This document shows, piece by piece, positions 25,275 to 34,342 of a stretch of DNA of 64,000 nucleotides. Source of the stretch: Acidobacteriota bacterium (GTDB taxonomy: Bacteria > Acidobacteriota > Blastocatellia > Pyrinomonadales > Pyrinomonadaceae); assembly GCA_023389035.1 (NCBI GenBank), contig JAEWFC010000015.1, forward strand, positions 1 to 64,000, in the 5' to 3' direction. How positions within the stretch are numbered: the stretch's first letter is position 1; each line of letters begins with the position of its first letter. The notes under the pieces are model-generated. The model was not told where the DNA came from. It did no database searches and saw only the letters and a program-made list of their open reading frames with translations. The position numbers and the translations under genes were made by a program.

Positions 25275-26347
25275 CCGGTGAGTTCCGGCGAGACCAGCTC
25301 TGTTTGCCGGTCTCCGAGAATATCCTCGATATAGACCATCTGTACGAGAACGACACAAACGGCCAAAAGCGGTGTGGCAAGCACGAGACCAAGGCCGCCT
25401 ATCGTTACCGCTAGCGCGAGCTGAAACACTATCGTCAATGCCGGCGGGAGTTCGACCGTTTCTCTTTCAATAAAGGGCGTGACAATGTTGCTCTCGATCA
25501 GTTGTACGCCGATGTAAAGGCCGCTGACGTAGAGAGCACTGATGGGGCTCTGTATAAATGCGAACAAGATCGCCGGGATCGCCGATATTATGGGACCAAA
25601 GTTCGGGATGAACGATAGAAGTCCAGCCAAAAGGCCAAGCGTCAACGCCATCGGTACACCGAGTATCGAAAGTCCGATCCAGGTCAGTATCGCGATGAAT
25701 ATCATTGATGCGACCTTGCCGATCAGCCACCAACGCAGCGTCTCGCCGATCGCAGCAAATATCTCTTCCGCTCGCCTTCGGCTGCCGATGGGAAATAGGT
25801 GAGCGAGGCCGTTCGAGTAAAGCTTTGGTTCAACCGCGAAATAGATCGCCAGCAGTACGACGATAAAGAAATTGCCTACTGCACCGATCGTGGAGGTAAA
25901 GAACCCTCCGACACCTGTCAACAGCGAGCCCGTATCGATCTTTGCCATTATCTCGGGAATGCTGGGGAGCTGTGCGATGAGTGTGCGGCCCCAGCTGAAT
26001 CGCGAAATATACTCGCTGACCATTTGGGCCGATTGTGGAAGCTCGACCCGCAGGTTTTGTATCTGATCAGCAACGCTCGGAGCGAGGAGCGTTATCGCCC
26101 CCGCGAGCATAAGCATCAATATCAGCGAGACAAGCAATACGGACCAGACGTCGCCAATTCCCAGATACTTCGCAACAGGAATTGCCAACCCGCGAAGGAA
26201 GATGGCAAGTAGGGCCGCCGAGAAGATCAGCAAAATAACGTCGATCGTGAAATAAACGACGACTGCCAGAAGGATCGCAGAGATGATGATCCCCGTAGCT
26301 ATGAACACACTGCGGGCGATCGCACTATCAGAGGTTCGTGTCGACAT
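25250..26347 (-). CDS. AI-2E family transporter (PerM-like)
   Basis: 365-aa polytopic protein with about eight helices. FIATGIIISAILLAVVVYFT opens it; GLLAGLLSFIPNFGPIISAI is the diagnostic glycine/proline segment of the AI-2E exporter/PerM family. Members act as exporters or ion antiporters; the substrate is not evident. Its ATG is 3 nt after the asd stop on the same strand, so it is probably cotranscribed with asd. The C-terminus overlaps the end of the 244-aa gene. Confidence 0.87.
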   Translation of the reverse strand: MSTRTSDSAIARSVFIATGIIISAILLAVVVYFTIDVILLIFSAALLAIFLRGLAIPVAKYLGIGDVWSVLLVSLILMLMLAGAITLLAPSVADQIQNLRVELPQSAQMVSEYISRFSWGRTLIAQLPSIPEIMAKIDTGSLLTGVGGFFTSTIGAVGNFFIVVLLAIYFAVEPKLYSNGLAHLFPIGSRRRAEEIFAAIGETLRWWLIGKVASMIFIAILTWIGLSILGVPMALTLGLLAGLLSFIPNFGPIISAIPAILFAFIQSPISALYVSGLYIGVQLIESNIVTPFIERETVELPPALTIVFQLALAVTIGGLGLVLATPLLAVCVVLVQMVYIEDILGDRQTELVSPELTGQDERTDL

Positions 26348-26350
26348 TTT

Positions 26351-27388
26351 TTAGATCAAGCCTTTTTTGATCAAAAGCTCAGCATTGAGGATCGTTGAGC
26401 CGGCAGCACCGCGAACGGTGTTATGGCTCAGCGCGACGAAGCGATAGTCAAAGACATTATCCGGAAAAACTCGGCCGACCGTGATCGTCATTCCTTTGCC
26501 GCGGCCACGATCTAGTCTCGGCTGCGGCCTGGAAGGCTCATCCAATACTTCGATGAACTTGCCCGGTGACGAATGAAGATCGAGCGATGGAAATGAGCTC
26601 ATCGCTTCGACTACTTCTTCCATAGTCGCGCTCTTTCGCAGATCGACACGTACAGCGGCCGTGTGGCCATCGATGACATCCACGCGAAAGCACTGAGCAG
26701 ATACCGAGAAGTCGGCTTTTTCGACCACACCGTCCCGGAAAGTGCCGAGGATCTTTTGTGCTTCTGTCTCGACCTTAGGTTCTTCGCCTGCGATGTACGG
26801 CAAGACGTTATCAGCGATATCCATTGCGGAAACTCCGGGATAGCCCGCTCCCGAAATTGCCTGCATCGTCGTCACGCAAACTGCATCGATACCGTAAAGT
26901 CGATGCAATGCAGCCAGCGGCGGTGCAAAGCTCGCTACAGCACAATTGGGATTGGTCACAATATATCCTTTGCTGAAACCCCGCTTTCGCTGCTGCACCT
27001 CGATCAATCCCAGATGATCAGCGTTTATTTCAGGAATGAGCAAAGGAACATCCTCATCCATCCTATATACGGATGAATTGCTGATGACCGGATAACCCGC
27101 GCGTGCAAATGCTTCTTCAGTATCCCGTGCAACCTGGGAAGGAAGGCTGGAAAAAACGATCTCACAGTCGATCGGCGCCTCTATCGGCCCGACAACGATA
27201 TCTTTAACGTTATCCGGGATCGATCCGGTCAGTTTCCACGCACAGGCTTCCTCATACGTTTTTCCGGCGGAACGGTCAGACGCTGCCAGAGCTGTTATCT
27301 CAAACTGCGGATGCCCTTGCAGCAGTTGGATAAACCTTTGGCCGACGGTTCCGGTCGCGCCTAGAATTCCTACACGGTATTTTCTCAC
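26351..27388 (-). CDS. asd: Aspartate-semialdehyde dehydrogenase, archaeal/fungal type
   Basis: 345-aa NADP-dependent enzyme converting aspartyl phosphate to aspartate semialdehyde, the branch point to lysine/DAP and threonine/methionine. GILGATGTVGQRFIQLLQ is the nucleotide-binding loop; the nucleophile is Cys149 in VTNPNCAVASFAPPLA. SAMDIADNVLPYIAGEEPKVETEA and later HTAAVRVDL with the final MTITVGRVFP are those of the archaeal/fungal subfamily rather than the usual bacterial Asd. Other pathway genes (lysC, dapA, dapB, dapD) are scattered in this window. The aminotransferase lies 25 nt upstream on the same strand. Confidence 0.95.
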   Translation of the reverse strand: MRKYRVGILGATGTVGQRFIQLLQGHPQFEITALAASDRSAGKTYEEACAWKLTGSIPDNVKDIVVGPIEAPIDCEIVFSSLPSQVARDTEEAFARAGYPVISNSSVYRMDEDVPLLIPEINADHLGLIEVQQRKRGFSKGYIVTNPNCAVASFAPPLAALHRLYGIDAVCVTTMQAISGAGYPGVSAMDIADNVLPYIAGEEPKVETEAQKILGTFRDGVVEKADFSVSAQCFRVDVIDGHTAAVRVDLRKSATMEEVVEAMSSFPSLDLHSSPGKFIEVLDEPSRPQPRLDRGRGKGMTITVGRVFPDNVFDYRFVALSHNTVRGAAGSTILNAELLIKKGLI

Positions 27389-27412
27389 GTCGTATTTTTG
27401 ATGATCCGTGAA

Positions 27413-28570
27413 CTAGAGTCCGAGTGCCGTTTTCATACGGCTCACGCCTTCTGCCATTTTCTCTTCGGGATTGCAGAACGAGATCCTAAGAAAACCTTTG
27501 GCTTCGCTTCCAAACGCCACGCCCGGAACGGTGATCACACGATTCTGGAGACACTTTTCTGCGATCTCGATATCATCGCCGAGACTCCGAACGTCGAGCA
27601 TCGTATAGAACGCGCCTTCAGGGGAGGTCGCTCGCAGGCCAAGCTCTTTCTGAAAAAGATCCACCAAAAAGTCGCCACGCTTCTTATAAACCTCGCGAGC
27701 ATGCTCTTTCCATCGCTCGGCTTCGTCTGTCCAGCCTAGCAGCGATGCCTTCTGTGTAATTGCAGATGTGCAGACAGTCAGAAATCCATGCAGGACCTGG
27801 ATCGCGTTGATGATTTGCGACTGCGAGCTAGCCGCCCATCCGAGCCGCCAGCCGGTCATACTAAGGCTCTTCGACAGTCCACTCACAATTACCGTCTTAT
27901 CGTAGAATTCAGAAGCTGAATGCGGACGCTCCGTAAAGTAAAGATCGCTGTAGATCTCATCCGAGATCAAATAGATGCCTGTGCCGTCCAAAACCTCAGC
28001 TATTTGTTTCAGATCACTCTCGGTAAATATCTTTCCGGTCGGATTGGACGGCGAGATAACCACAGCGGCCTTTGTTCTTGGGGTTATTGCCCGCTTGAAT
28101 TCTTCGATATCAAAAGCAAATTCCTTATCGGCAGGCAGGCGGTAATAGACCGGATTCCCTTGTGAGATCCGCACACACGCATCATACGCAGGAAAGCTGG
28201 GGTTTGGCAGCAGAACGTCGTCACCAATGTCCACTATCGATAGAAATGCCGCGGTCATTGCTTCCTGAGAACCGCAGGTCACGACCACGTTGTTTATACC
28301 TAGCCCCAGATGCGGATACTGTTCAGCGATCTTAGCTCGCAGTGCAGGAATTCCGGGATGCGATGTGTATCCGTTCTGTTCTTCGACGGTGACGCGCGCT
28401 GCTTCCTCTCGGAGAAAATCCGGCGTAGGAAGATCAGGTTCGCCCAACCCGAAATTGATGCTCTCCGGCAGAGCGCGTTCAAAGAACTGTCGGATCAAAG
28501 TCGGCTGCAATCCCTGAAGCCGTTTAGGGAGCTCAAATGTTTCTTCCATTCGTTCGACGCTCGTACTCAT
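27413..28570 (-). CDS. Class I/II pyridoxal-phosphate aminotransferase
   Basis: 385-aa aminotransferase of fold type I. Motifs: INFGLGEPDLPTPDFL, NGYTSHPGIPALRAKIA, VISPSNPTGKIF, and the PLP lysine K234 in VSGLSKSLSMTGWRLGW. This is close to the aspartate/aromatic aminotransferase branch. Placement directly upstream of asd makes N-succinyl-diaminopimelate aminotransferase (DapC) a plausible job, since dapD is also in the window, but substrate is not proved. Its start ATG overlaps the stop of the upstream CsbD-like gene (ATGA). Confidence 0.9.
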   Translation of the reverse strand: MSTSVERMEETFELPKRLQGLQPTLIRQFFERALPESINFGLGEPDLPTPDFLREEAARVTVEEQNGYTSHPGIPALRAKIAEQYPHLGLGINNVVVTCGSQEAMTAAFLSIVDIGDDVLLPNPSFPAYDACVRISQGNPVYYRLPADKEFAFDIEEFKRAITPRTKAAVVISPSNPTGKIFTESDLKQIAEVLDGTGIYLISDEIYSDLYFTERPHSASEFYDKTVIVSGLSKSLSMTGWRLGWAASSQSQIINAIQVLHGFLTVCTSAITQKASLLGWTDEAERWKEHAREVYKKRGDFLVDLFQKELGLRATSPEGAFYTMLDVRSLGDDIEIAEKCLQNRVITVPGVAFGSEAKGFLRISFCNPEEKMAEGVSRMKTALGL

Positions 28571-28824
28571 GCTTCTTTATCGGGCTCGCTATGATGATGG
28601 GACGACTCTTCAAGATCTTCCTCGGTCTCTTCGCGCAGTTCTCCGACCTCGACATTGAATTCGCCCTCGGCTGCAGTATTGGGATCGCCGGTCAAGATTC
28701 CGCCGATCATCTCCACTTCCCCGATGATCTTTTGCCCTAATCCCGAAATGCGGCTTCCTAAACCGTCGGAAGCGTCTGTTTCGATCTCGTGATCCTCTGT
28801 TTCGTTTTGCATATTCGCATACAT
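28567..28824 (-). CDS. CsbD-like small acidic protein
   Basis: About 85 aa. The middle (LGQKIIGEVEMIGGILTGDP, then NTAAEGEFNVEVGEL) follows the CsbD pattern of a helix, GDP turn and AEG repeat; the tail is very acidic then His-rich (DLEESSHHHSEPDKEA). Two ATGs (28824 and 28812) are possible; upstream residues of a longer frame are poor. The stop overlaps the aminotransferase start. CsbD proteins are stress-linked but of unknown biochemistry. Divergent from the large secreted protein. Confidence 0.65.
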   Translation of the reverse strand: MYANMQNETEDHEIETDASDGLGSRISGLGQKIIGEVEMIGGILTGDPNTAAEGEFNVEVGELREETEEDLEESSHHHSEPDKEA

Positions 28825-28965
28825 TCTAGGCGATTCGTGCCGATTAATGAAAACATCCCGCATCATCAATGAATAAATCGTTGACCTGGATATTCCGCCG
28901 GGCGTATATTTAGCAAGATTCTGATAAATCCGGTTGCGAGAAAAATAATTTCGTATCACCCACCC

Positions 28966-31900
28966 ATGAAAACAAATTGGCTCAAACAATTGCTGACGCC
29001 CTTCGCGGCGTCTCTTCTTTTATTCAGCGTATCGGTCGGCCAGATCGGATTCCCGGTTTCTGAGACCTCAAATCTGGATGCCGCGATCACGCAAACAGTC
29101 CCGGCGGTCCAGCGCTCGACTTCGGAGCCGTCTACAAGTATCGCCGGACAAACCGATACGATCGGCTGTTCCGATTCATGGGATACGAGTTTCTTTCCGA
29201 ATGGTGCTGACTCGACCGTTCATGTCATTGTCCCCGACGGAAACGGCAACTATTATGTGGGCGGCCGCTTTACAACGATACAGGGCGTGCTCGCCAACGG
29301 CATCGCTAAATGGGATGGCACGAGTTGGTCATCATTAGGCTCGGGCGTCGGGACCTTTGGAACGGTCTATGACATCGCCGTGTCAGGAAATGATGTTTAT
29401 GTTGCCGGCGGTTTCAGCTTTCCAACGTCTGGCGGTAATGCCAAGAACGTAGCGAAGTGGAACGGGACGAGCTGGTCCAACCTCGGTGACGGACTGGGCG
29501 GAGGCACGCACTTTGTCGAAGCGGTGGGCGTATTCGGCGGCGACGTGTACTTTGGAGGAAACTTTAATACCGCGGATGGCTCGCCGGCCAATGGGATCGT
29601 CCGTTGGAGCGGCAACTCATACTCCGCGGTTGACGGCATCGTCGGTAATCCCCGCACATTCGCCGTCAAGGATGGGGCGTTATACGTAGGCGGCAATATT
29701 GGTCCGGCGCCAGGCCAGAGCGCCGGACTGATGAAATTGGAAAATTCGACATGGTCCACGATGGGGCTCTCACCGAGCAGCAACATCAAGGACATCGCAT
29801 TTATGGGCTCGGATATTTATGCGCTCGGAACGGTGGTAACAAGTACCGGCAGCGCGAGCGTCGGAAGATATAACGGAACCAGTTGGACGACGATGCAGAC
29901 ATTTTTCGGCATCGTCAATACGATCGCGGTCTTGGGGAATGACGTTTACGTGGGCGGACAACTGCCGGGTCCACCATTTAACAACATTGCACGGTGGACC
30001 GGGACGCAGTGGGTAGCCGTGGGTGCCGGCCTTACTGGAAACTCAGGGAATAACCCGGCCGTGAATGCTCTTGCTGTTTCGGGCAATTCCCTTTTCGTCG
30101 GAGGTTCATTCACGACTGCAGGAAATGCCTCAGCCCGCAACATAGCAACGCTGACGAACGGGATCTGGTCCGGTTTCCAGGGAACAGGTCTCGACAGCGC
30201 GGCTTTGGCGATCGCTGTTTCGGGTGCGGATGTTTACGTCGGCGGGACTTTTGTCTCGGCAGGACCAGTGACTGCGAATCGTATCGCAAAATGGAGCGAC
30301 AATTCGTGGTCTCCTTTAGGCAGCGGCATAGGCGGCTCATCATCTGCAGTAAGAGCGATCGCAATTGTTGGAAATGATGTTTATGCCGGCGGAAGCTTCA
30401 CCAGCGCAGGCGGCATCTCAGCCAGTAATGTCGCGAAGTGGAACGGAACCTCCTGGCTTCCATTAGGTTCTGGCGTAAACGGCACGGTTACGGCGATCAA
30501 GGCGGTCGGATCTGAGATCTATGTGGGCGGAGAGTTCCAGACCGCCGGCGGCATTCCGGCGAATCGTATAGCAAAATGGAACGGCACCAGCTGGTCCGCG
30601 ATACCTAACTCACCGATACCAAACATAGTCACCGGTATCGAGGTGGTCGGTAATGATATTTACGTAGGATCTGATACGACCACGGTCGAGAACCCCAATT
30701 ATCTCCTGAAATGGGACGGAACTTCGTGGACTCCGATGGCTCCCGTTATGGGCGGCCACGGAGTTACCGCGGTCGCAGCGATCGGCAGCGACATCTACAT
30801 CTCCGGCGCGTTCAGTACGGTGAATGGTATTCCGGCGAACCGCGTTGCTAAATGGAATGGGAGCTCATGGTCAGCGTTGGGCAGCGGCCTTCCCGGAGCG
30901 TCATTCTCAAACCAATTAAGGATCGCCGCAGCCGGCCCATATCTGATCGCCTCAGGCGACTTTACCACTGCGACCGGTTCACCTGCGGGCCGCATCGCTC
31001 GATGGGATGGCACAACGTGGACATCCCTCGGCAGCGGACTCGACACTCATGCCGGGGTCATTACCGCGGCGGGCGGTGATATTTTCGTCGGTGGAGGATT
31101 TATTACGGCCGGATGCAACAGTTCACCATATTTTGCCCGATGGCGGGAAAACGTCTGGAATGGTTCGGCAAGCAGCGACTGGCACTCGGCGGCAAACTGG
31201 GCAAATTCTGCTATTCCGCCGGCAAATGCCGGAGTCACGATACGTTCTGCTCACGCGGCGATCACAACCAGCGATGTGACGGTCAGCAGCTTGATCATCA
31301 CGAACGGAAAAACGTTAACCGTCGGAGCTGGGCGGACACTGACGGTTACGGGTTCTCTCGATCTTTCCAATGGTTCGATCGCGGGCGGCGGGACGCTCGT
31401 TGTTTCCGGCGATCTTAAGCTGAATGGCGGGAATATCACCGGTGTCGCATCTGTGACGATCGACGGCAGCCTTTATCTGAACGGAGGGAAGATCGATACA
31501 GCGGGTCCGACGACACTGTCGGCCTGTCGGCCTTCGGCACTTGCGGGCGGCGGCCCCGATTCATTCATCACCGGGCCATTTACGCGATGTGTGATGTCCG
31601 GCGGCACGTACCGCTTTCCTGTCGGCAAAGCTAACGGCTATTCGCCTGTAGATGTTTCGGGAGCTTCGGGGACCGGCAACTTTACCGTCGAAACGCGGCC
31701 CGGAGCATATTCCGGCGGAGCTGCAGGTTTGCCGGCGAATCGGCTTCAGCGCTGGTGGCAGCTCTCGGGCAGCGGCATTTCGCAGGCGGACCTCGCGTTT
31801 AGATACCTTGATGACGATGTTGTCGGTATCGAAGGTTCGTATCGGGCGTATAGAGTAAACAGCGGAAACGCTGAAACTTTGCCCACTGCATTAAACAGCG

Positions 31901-32232
31901 GTTCAAATACGGCGACCGTCGCAGCTGTGACTTCCTTTGGCGATTTCACGCTCGCAGAGCCGCAAGCATCGGTGCAAACTCTAAACGGAAGGGTTCGACA
32001 TCCGGATGGACGCGGTATCGCATTCATCGAGGTCACTTTGTCTGACGGACTTGGAAATACATGGACGACCGTAACGAAACATTCCGGGATGTATTACTTT
32101 GAAGGTCTCGTCGCACCCAAGGTTTACACGGTAACTGTTGCTCCGAGAAAGCGAGTGACGTTCGCGTCACCTACTCAACAGGTGATAGTGGCCGATAGCG
32201 CGGCTGAGGCAAACTTTACGGCACGGCCATAG
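28966..32232 (+). CDS. Large secreted repeat protein (beta-propeller-like) with C-terminal carboxypeptidase-regulatory-like domain
   Basis: 1088-aa exported protein. After the signal peptide (FAASLLLFSVSVGQ) there are about 13 copies of a 45-55-residue unit whose core is AKWNGTSWSxLGSG, each followed by DVYVGGxF, covering residues about 85-730. Such repeats build beta-propellers. A Thr/Gly/Ser-rich region with short strands follows (LTVGAGRTLTVTGSLDLS), and the end (LNGRVRHPDGRGIAFIEVTL, then GMYYFEGLVAPKVYTVTV) is a carboxypeptidase-regulatory/Cna-B-like domain. It should be outside the cell or in the outer membrane. No enzyme motif is visible. It is divergently transcribed from the CsbD-like gene and convergent with dapD, with only 19 nt between. 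Confidence 0.85.
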   Translation: MKTNWLKQLLTPFAASLLLFSVSVGQIGFPVSETSNLDAAITQTVPAVQRSTSEPSTSIAGQTDTIGCSDSWDTSFFPNGADSTVHVIVPDGNGNYYVGGRFTTIQGVLANGIAKWDGTSWSSLGSGVGTFGTVYDIAVSGNDVYVAGGFSFPTSGGNAKNVAKWNGTSWSNLGDGLGGGTHFVEAVGVFGGDVYFGGNFNTADGSPANGIVRWSGNSYSAVDGIVGNPRTFAVKDGALYVGGNIGPAPGQSAGLMKLENSTWSTMGLSPSSNIKDIAFMGSDIYALGTVVTSTGSASVGRYNGTSWTTMQTFFGIVNTIAVLGNDVYVGGQLPGPPFNNIARWTGTQWVAVGAGLTGNSGNNPAVNALAVSGNSLFVGGSFTTAGNASARNIATLTNGIWSGFQGTGLDSAALAIAVSGADVYVGGTFVSAGPVTANRIAKWSDNSWSPLGSGIGGSSSAVRAIAIVGNDVYAGGSFTSAGGISASNVAKWNGTSWLPLGSGVNGTVTAIKAVGSEIYVGGEFQTAGGIPANRIAKWNGTSWSAIPNSPIPNIVTGIEVVGNDIYVGSDTTTVENPNYLLKWDGTSWTPMAPVMGGHGVTAVAAIGSDIYISGAFSTVNGIPANRVAKWNGSSWSALGSGLPGASFSNQLRIAAAGPYLIASGDFTTATGSPAGRIARWDGTTWTSLGSGLDTHAGVITAAGGDIFVGGGFITAGCNSSPYFARWRENVWNGSASSDWHSAANWANSAIPPANAGVTIRSAHAAITTSDVTVSSLIITNGKTLTVGAGRTLTVTGSLDLSNGSIAGGGTLVVSGDLKLNGGNITGVASVTIDGSLYLNGGKIDTAGPTTLSACRPSALAGGGPDSFITGPFTRCVMSGGTYRFPVGKANGYSPVDVSGASGTGNFTVETRPGAYSGGAAGLPANRLQRWWQLSGSGISQADLAFRYLDDDVVGIEGSYRAYRVNSGNAETLPTALNSGSNTATVAAVTSFGDFTLAEPQASVQTLNGRVRHPDGRGIAFIEVTLSDGLGNTWTTVTKHSGMYYFEGLVAPKVYTVTVAPRKRVTFASPTQQVIVADSAAEANFTARP

Positions 32233-32251
32233 AATGTATGGCCGGCATCGC

Positions 32252-33082
32252 TTACCGTAAATAGTCTTCAAGCTTCGTAGCGGTGTTCGTCTTGTCGTCG
32301 CGATACTTGACGATTATCGGACAATAGATCGAAAGTCCGTTCGCTTTTCCGAAACCGTGCGTAAGCGCACGCGAACCTTGTACAACGACCGCCCCGGAGG
32401 GAATTTCCAGTGGGCGGTCTTCTTCTGCCTTTATGATCTTTTCGTTCGGCAGGTCGAAAACCGGAGTCGAACGAGTCAGGATCACTCCTGTAGCCAGCAC
32501 CGCGCGTTCCCTGACGATCGTTCCTTCGTAAACGCCCGTATTTCCGCCGACAAGCACATCGTCTTCGATGATCACCGGCAAAGCTCCTACAGGTTCCAGC
32601 ACACCGCCGATCTGTGCAGCTGCGGAAAGATGCACCCTTTTACCTATTTGTGCACATGAACCTACGAGAGCATGACTATCGACCATCGTTCCTTCGTCAA
32701 CGTACGCTCCGACGTTTATATATGCAGGCGGAACGACGACAACTCCGGGTGCAACGTAAGAACCGTCTCTGATTGAGCTTCCGCCGATCACGATCCTCAC
32801 CCTGTCGTCGAGCGTCATCGGCCGCAACGGAAAAGTATCTTTATCAAAAAACTGCAGGGTCTCGGTTTCCTGAGATATCTCGACCATCGCGCCCATGCGA
32901 AAGCCCAGCAATATTCCCTGCTTGACCCAAGTGTTCGCATGCCAATTACCTTCGGCATCCTTTTCGGCCGAACGGATCTCACCCTTCCGAAGTGCGAGCT
33001 TGAACTCCTCAAAAACCTTCCGGTCATCCGCGTCAAACTCGGTCTTTCCGAACAGCTCTTCGATCTTTTGTTTAAGCGACAT
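32252..33082 (-). CDS. dapD: Tetrahydrodipicolinate N-succinyltransferase
   Basis: 276-aa trimeric left-handed beta-helix enzyme that succinylates tetrahydrodipicolinate in the succinylase branch of lysine/DAP synthesis. Hexapeptide-repeat region: SYVAPGVVVVPPAYINVGAY, VDEGTMVDSHALVGSCAQIG, KRVHLSAAAQIGGVLEPVGA, then VLVGGNTGVYEGTIVRERAV. The N-terminus MSLKQKIEELFGKTEFDADD is typical. It lies 23 nt after the P1 peptidase gene on the same strand. Its presence implies that DapC and DapE activities follow; candidates are the aminotransferase at 27413 and the M20 protein at 48396. Confidence 0.96.
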   Translation of the reverse strand: MSLKQKIEELFGKTEFDADDRKVFEEFKLALRKGEIRSAEKDAEGNWHANTWVKQGILLGFRMGAMVEISQETETLQFFDKDTFPLRPMTLDDRVRIVIGGSSIRDGSYVAPGVVVVPPAYINVGAYVDEGTMVDSHALVGSCAQIGKRVHLSAAAQIGGVLEPVGALPVIIEDDVLVGGNTGVYEGTIVRERAVLATGVILTRSTPVFDLPNEKIIKAEEDRPLEIPSGAVVVQGSRALTHGFGKANGLSIYCPIIVKYRDDKTNTATKLEDYLR

Positions 33083-33105
33083 ACGATCTATTTCTACCGG
33101 CGGTC

Positions 33106-34287
33106 CTAATTTGAGGGTTTCTGCAGCCGATTATACTTTTTTAACGCTTCCTGCATCCGGTCGTGCGGCATCGCATGTATCACAGCTCCCTTGTATCCGG
33201 TCATTGTTTCGGCTGCGACCATGGCGTTAATAATAGCTTCTTCGGTGGCCTGTGCCGTCGCCCAAAAGATCTGGTTGATCTGTGCATTCGGCAGCATTTG
33301 GATATTCGCAACGCCATGATCTTTGCCAAACTCCGTCGCGTTTGCGGTGGAGAAAGCAATAAAGATATCGCCGGACGAATTCTCACCGCGGCCGCCCACT
33401 CTTCCCACGCCTAGCGAGATCCTTTGTGCGACCCGTTTCAGCTGATGCGGCAAAAGCGGAGCGTCCGTCGCAAGAACCACGATTATCGAGCCCGCACCTT
33501 CTTCTGCTTTCTTATGCAAAGCGGCAGTCGCGGACTGGGGAAACGTCATTTGCAGGTCCGTGATCTCGCGCCCAACCGGAACACCTGCGATCGTTAACAT
33601 CTGCCTTGCACCGTAGTTTGCCTGGACGAGAACCGCGACGGTATATCCCCCAAACCTCGCATCAAGCACTCTAGACGACGTCCCGGTTCCCGCCTTGAAT
33701 CCATGCGAAGCCATTCCGGTTCCGCCGCCCACATTTCCCTCGGCGATCGGGCCCGCTTTTGCACTGTCCAGTGCCTGAAAGACGTGCTCTTTCTTAACAT
33801 GGAAGCCGTAGATATCGTTAAGATAACCGTCCCAGGTCTCGGCGACTATCGGCAGCGAAAAATCGCCCGAATAACCTTCGCCGGGAAATTTCTTCGCTCC
33901 CCATTCGATCACCGCATCTCTTACGATCCCGACGCTGTGAGTATTCGTGATCAATATCGGAGAACCGAGCCCGCCTGATTCTTCGATCCACGTCGTACCG
34001 GTCATTTCCCCGTTTCCGTTCAGTGCGTACCAGCCGGCAAACAGACGCCCAGCAAAATTTTTTCCTTGCGGAAGTATCGCCGTGACGCCTGTCCTAACAG
34101 CTTTATCTCCTTCGCCGTGATTCAGAGTGGTGTAACCGACCTCTACGCCCTTCACGTCGGTAATGGCGTTGTTCGCGCCCGGTTTCCCTTCGAACGGCAC
34201 CCCAAGATCACGTGCCCGCGGCTTTGTTTGCCCTACGGCACCAACGCCCACAGACAAGATAAACAAAAATGAAACGATCTTTTTCAT
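33106..34287 (-). CDS. P1-family (DmpA-type) secreted peptidase
   Basis: 393-aa N-terminal-nucleophile hydrolase that cleaves itself to become active. A signal peptide (KIVSFLFILSVGVGAVG) precedes RDLGVPFEGKPGANNAITDV, the standard P1 opening. The autocleavage site is the GTGTSSRVLD segment, where the Ser becomes the nucleophile; other family blocks are NVGGGTGMASHGFKAG and GRGENSSGDIFIAFST. Export to the periplasm suggests D-aminopeptidase or beta-peptidase activity. It lies between dapA and dapD on the same strand, but a direct role in lysine synthesis is not implied. Confidence 0.88.
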   Translation of the reverse strand: MKKIVSFLFILSVGVGAVGQTKPRARDLGVPFEGKPGANNAITDVKGVEVGYTTLNHGEGDKAVRTGVTAILPQGKNFAGRLFAGWYALNGNGEMTGTTWIEESGGLGSPILITNTHSVGIVRDAVIEWGAKKFPGEGYSGDFSLPIVAETWDGYLNDIYGFHVKKEHVFQALDSAKAGPIAEGNVGGGTGMASHGFKAGTGTSSRVLDARFGGYTVAVLVQANYGARQMLTIAGVPVGREITDLQMTFPQSATAALHKKAEEGAGSIIVVLATDAPLLPHQLKRVAQRISLGVGRVGGRGENSSGDIFIAFSTANATEFGKDHGVANIQMLPNAQINQIFWATAQATEEAIINAMVAAETMTGYKGAVIHAMPHDRMQEALKKYNRLQKPSN

Positions 34288-34342
34288 AAAACGTTTGGAA
34301 CTAAACCATGCTTATCAGTGTGGATCCGCTGTTTAGAAATGT

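Noticed and set aside
28825..28989. N-terminal extension of the CsbD-like protein (54 residues).
   Set aside because: The extra residues are unlike CsbD and would overlap the start of the divergent secreted protein.
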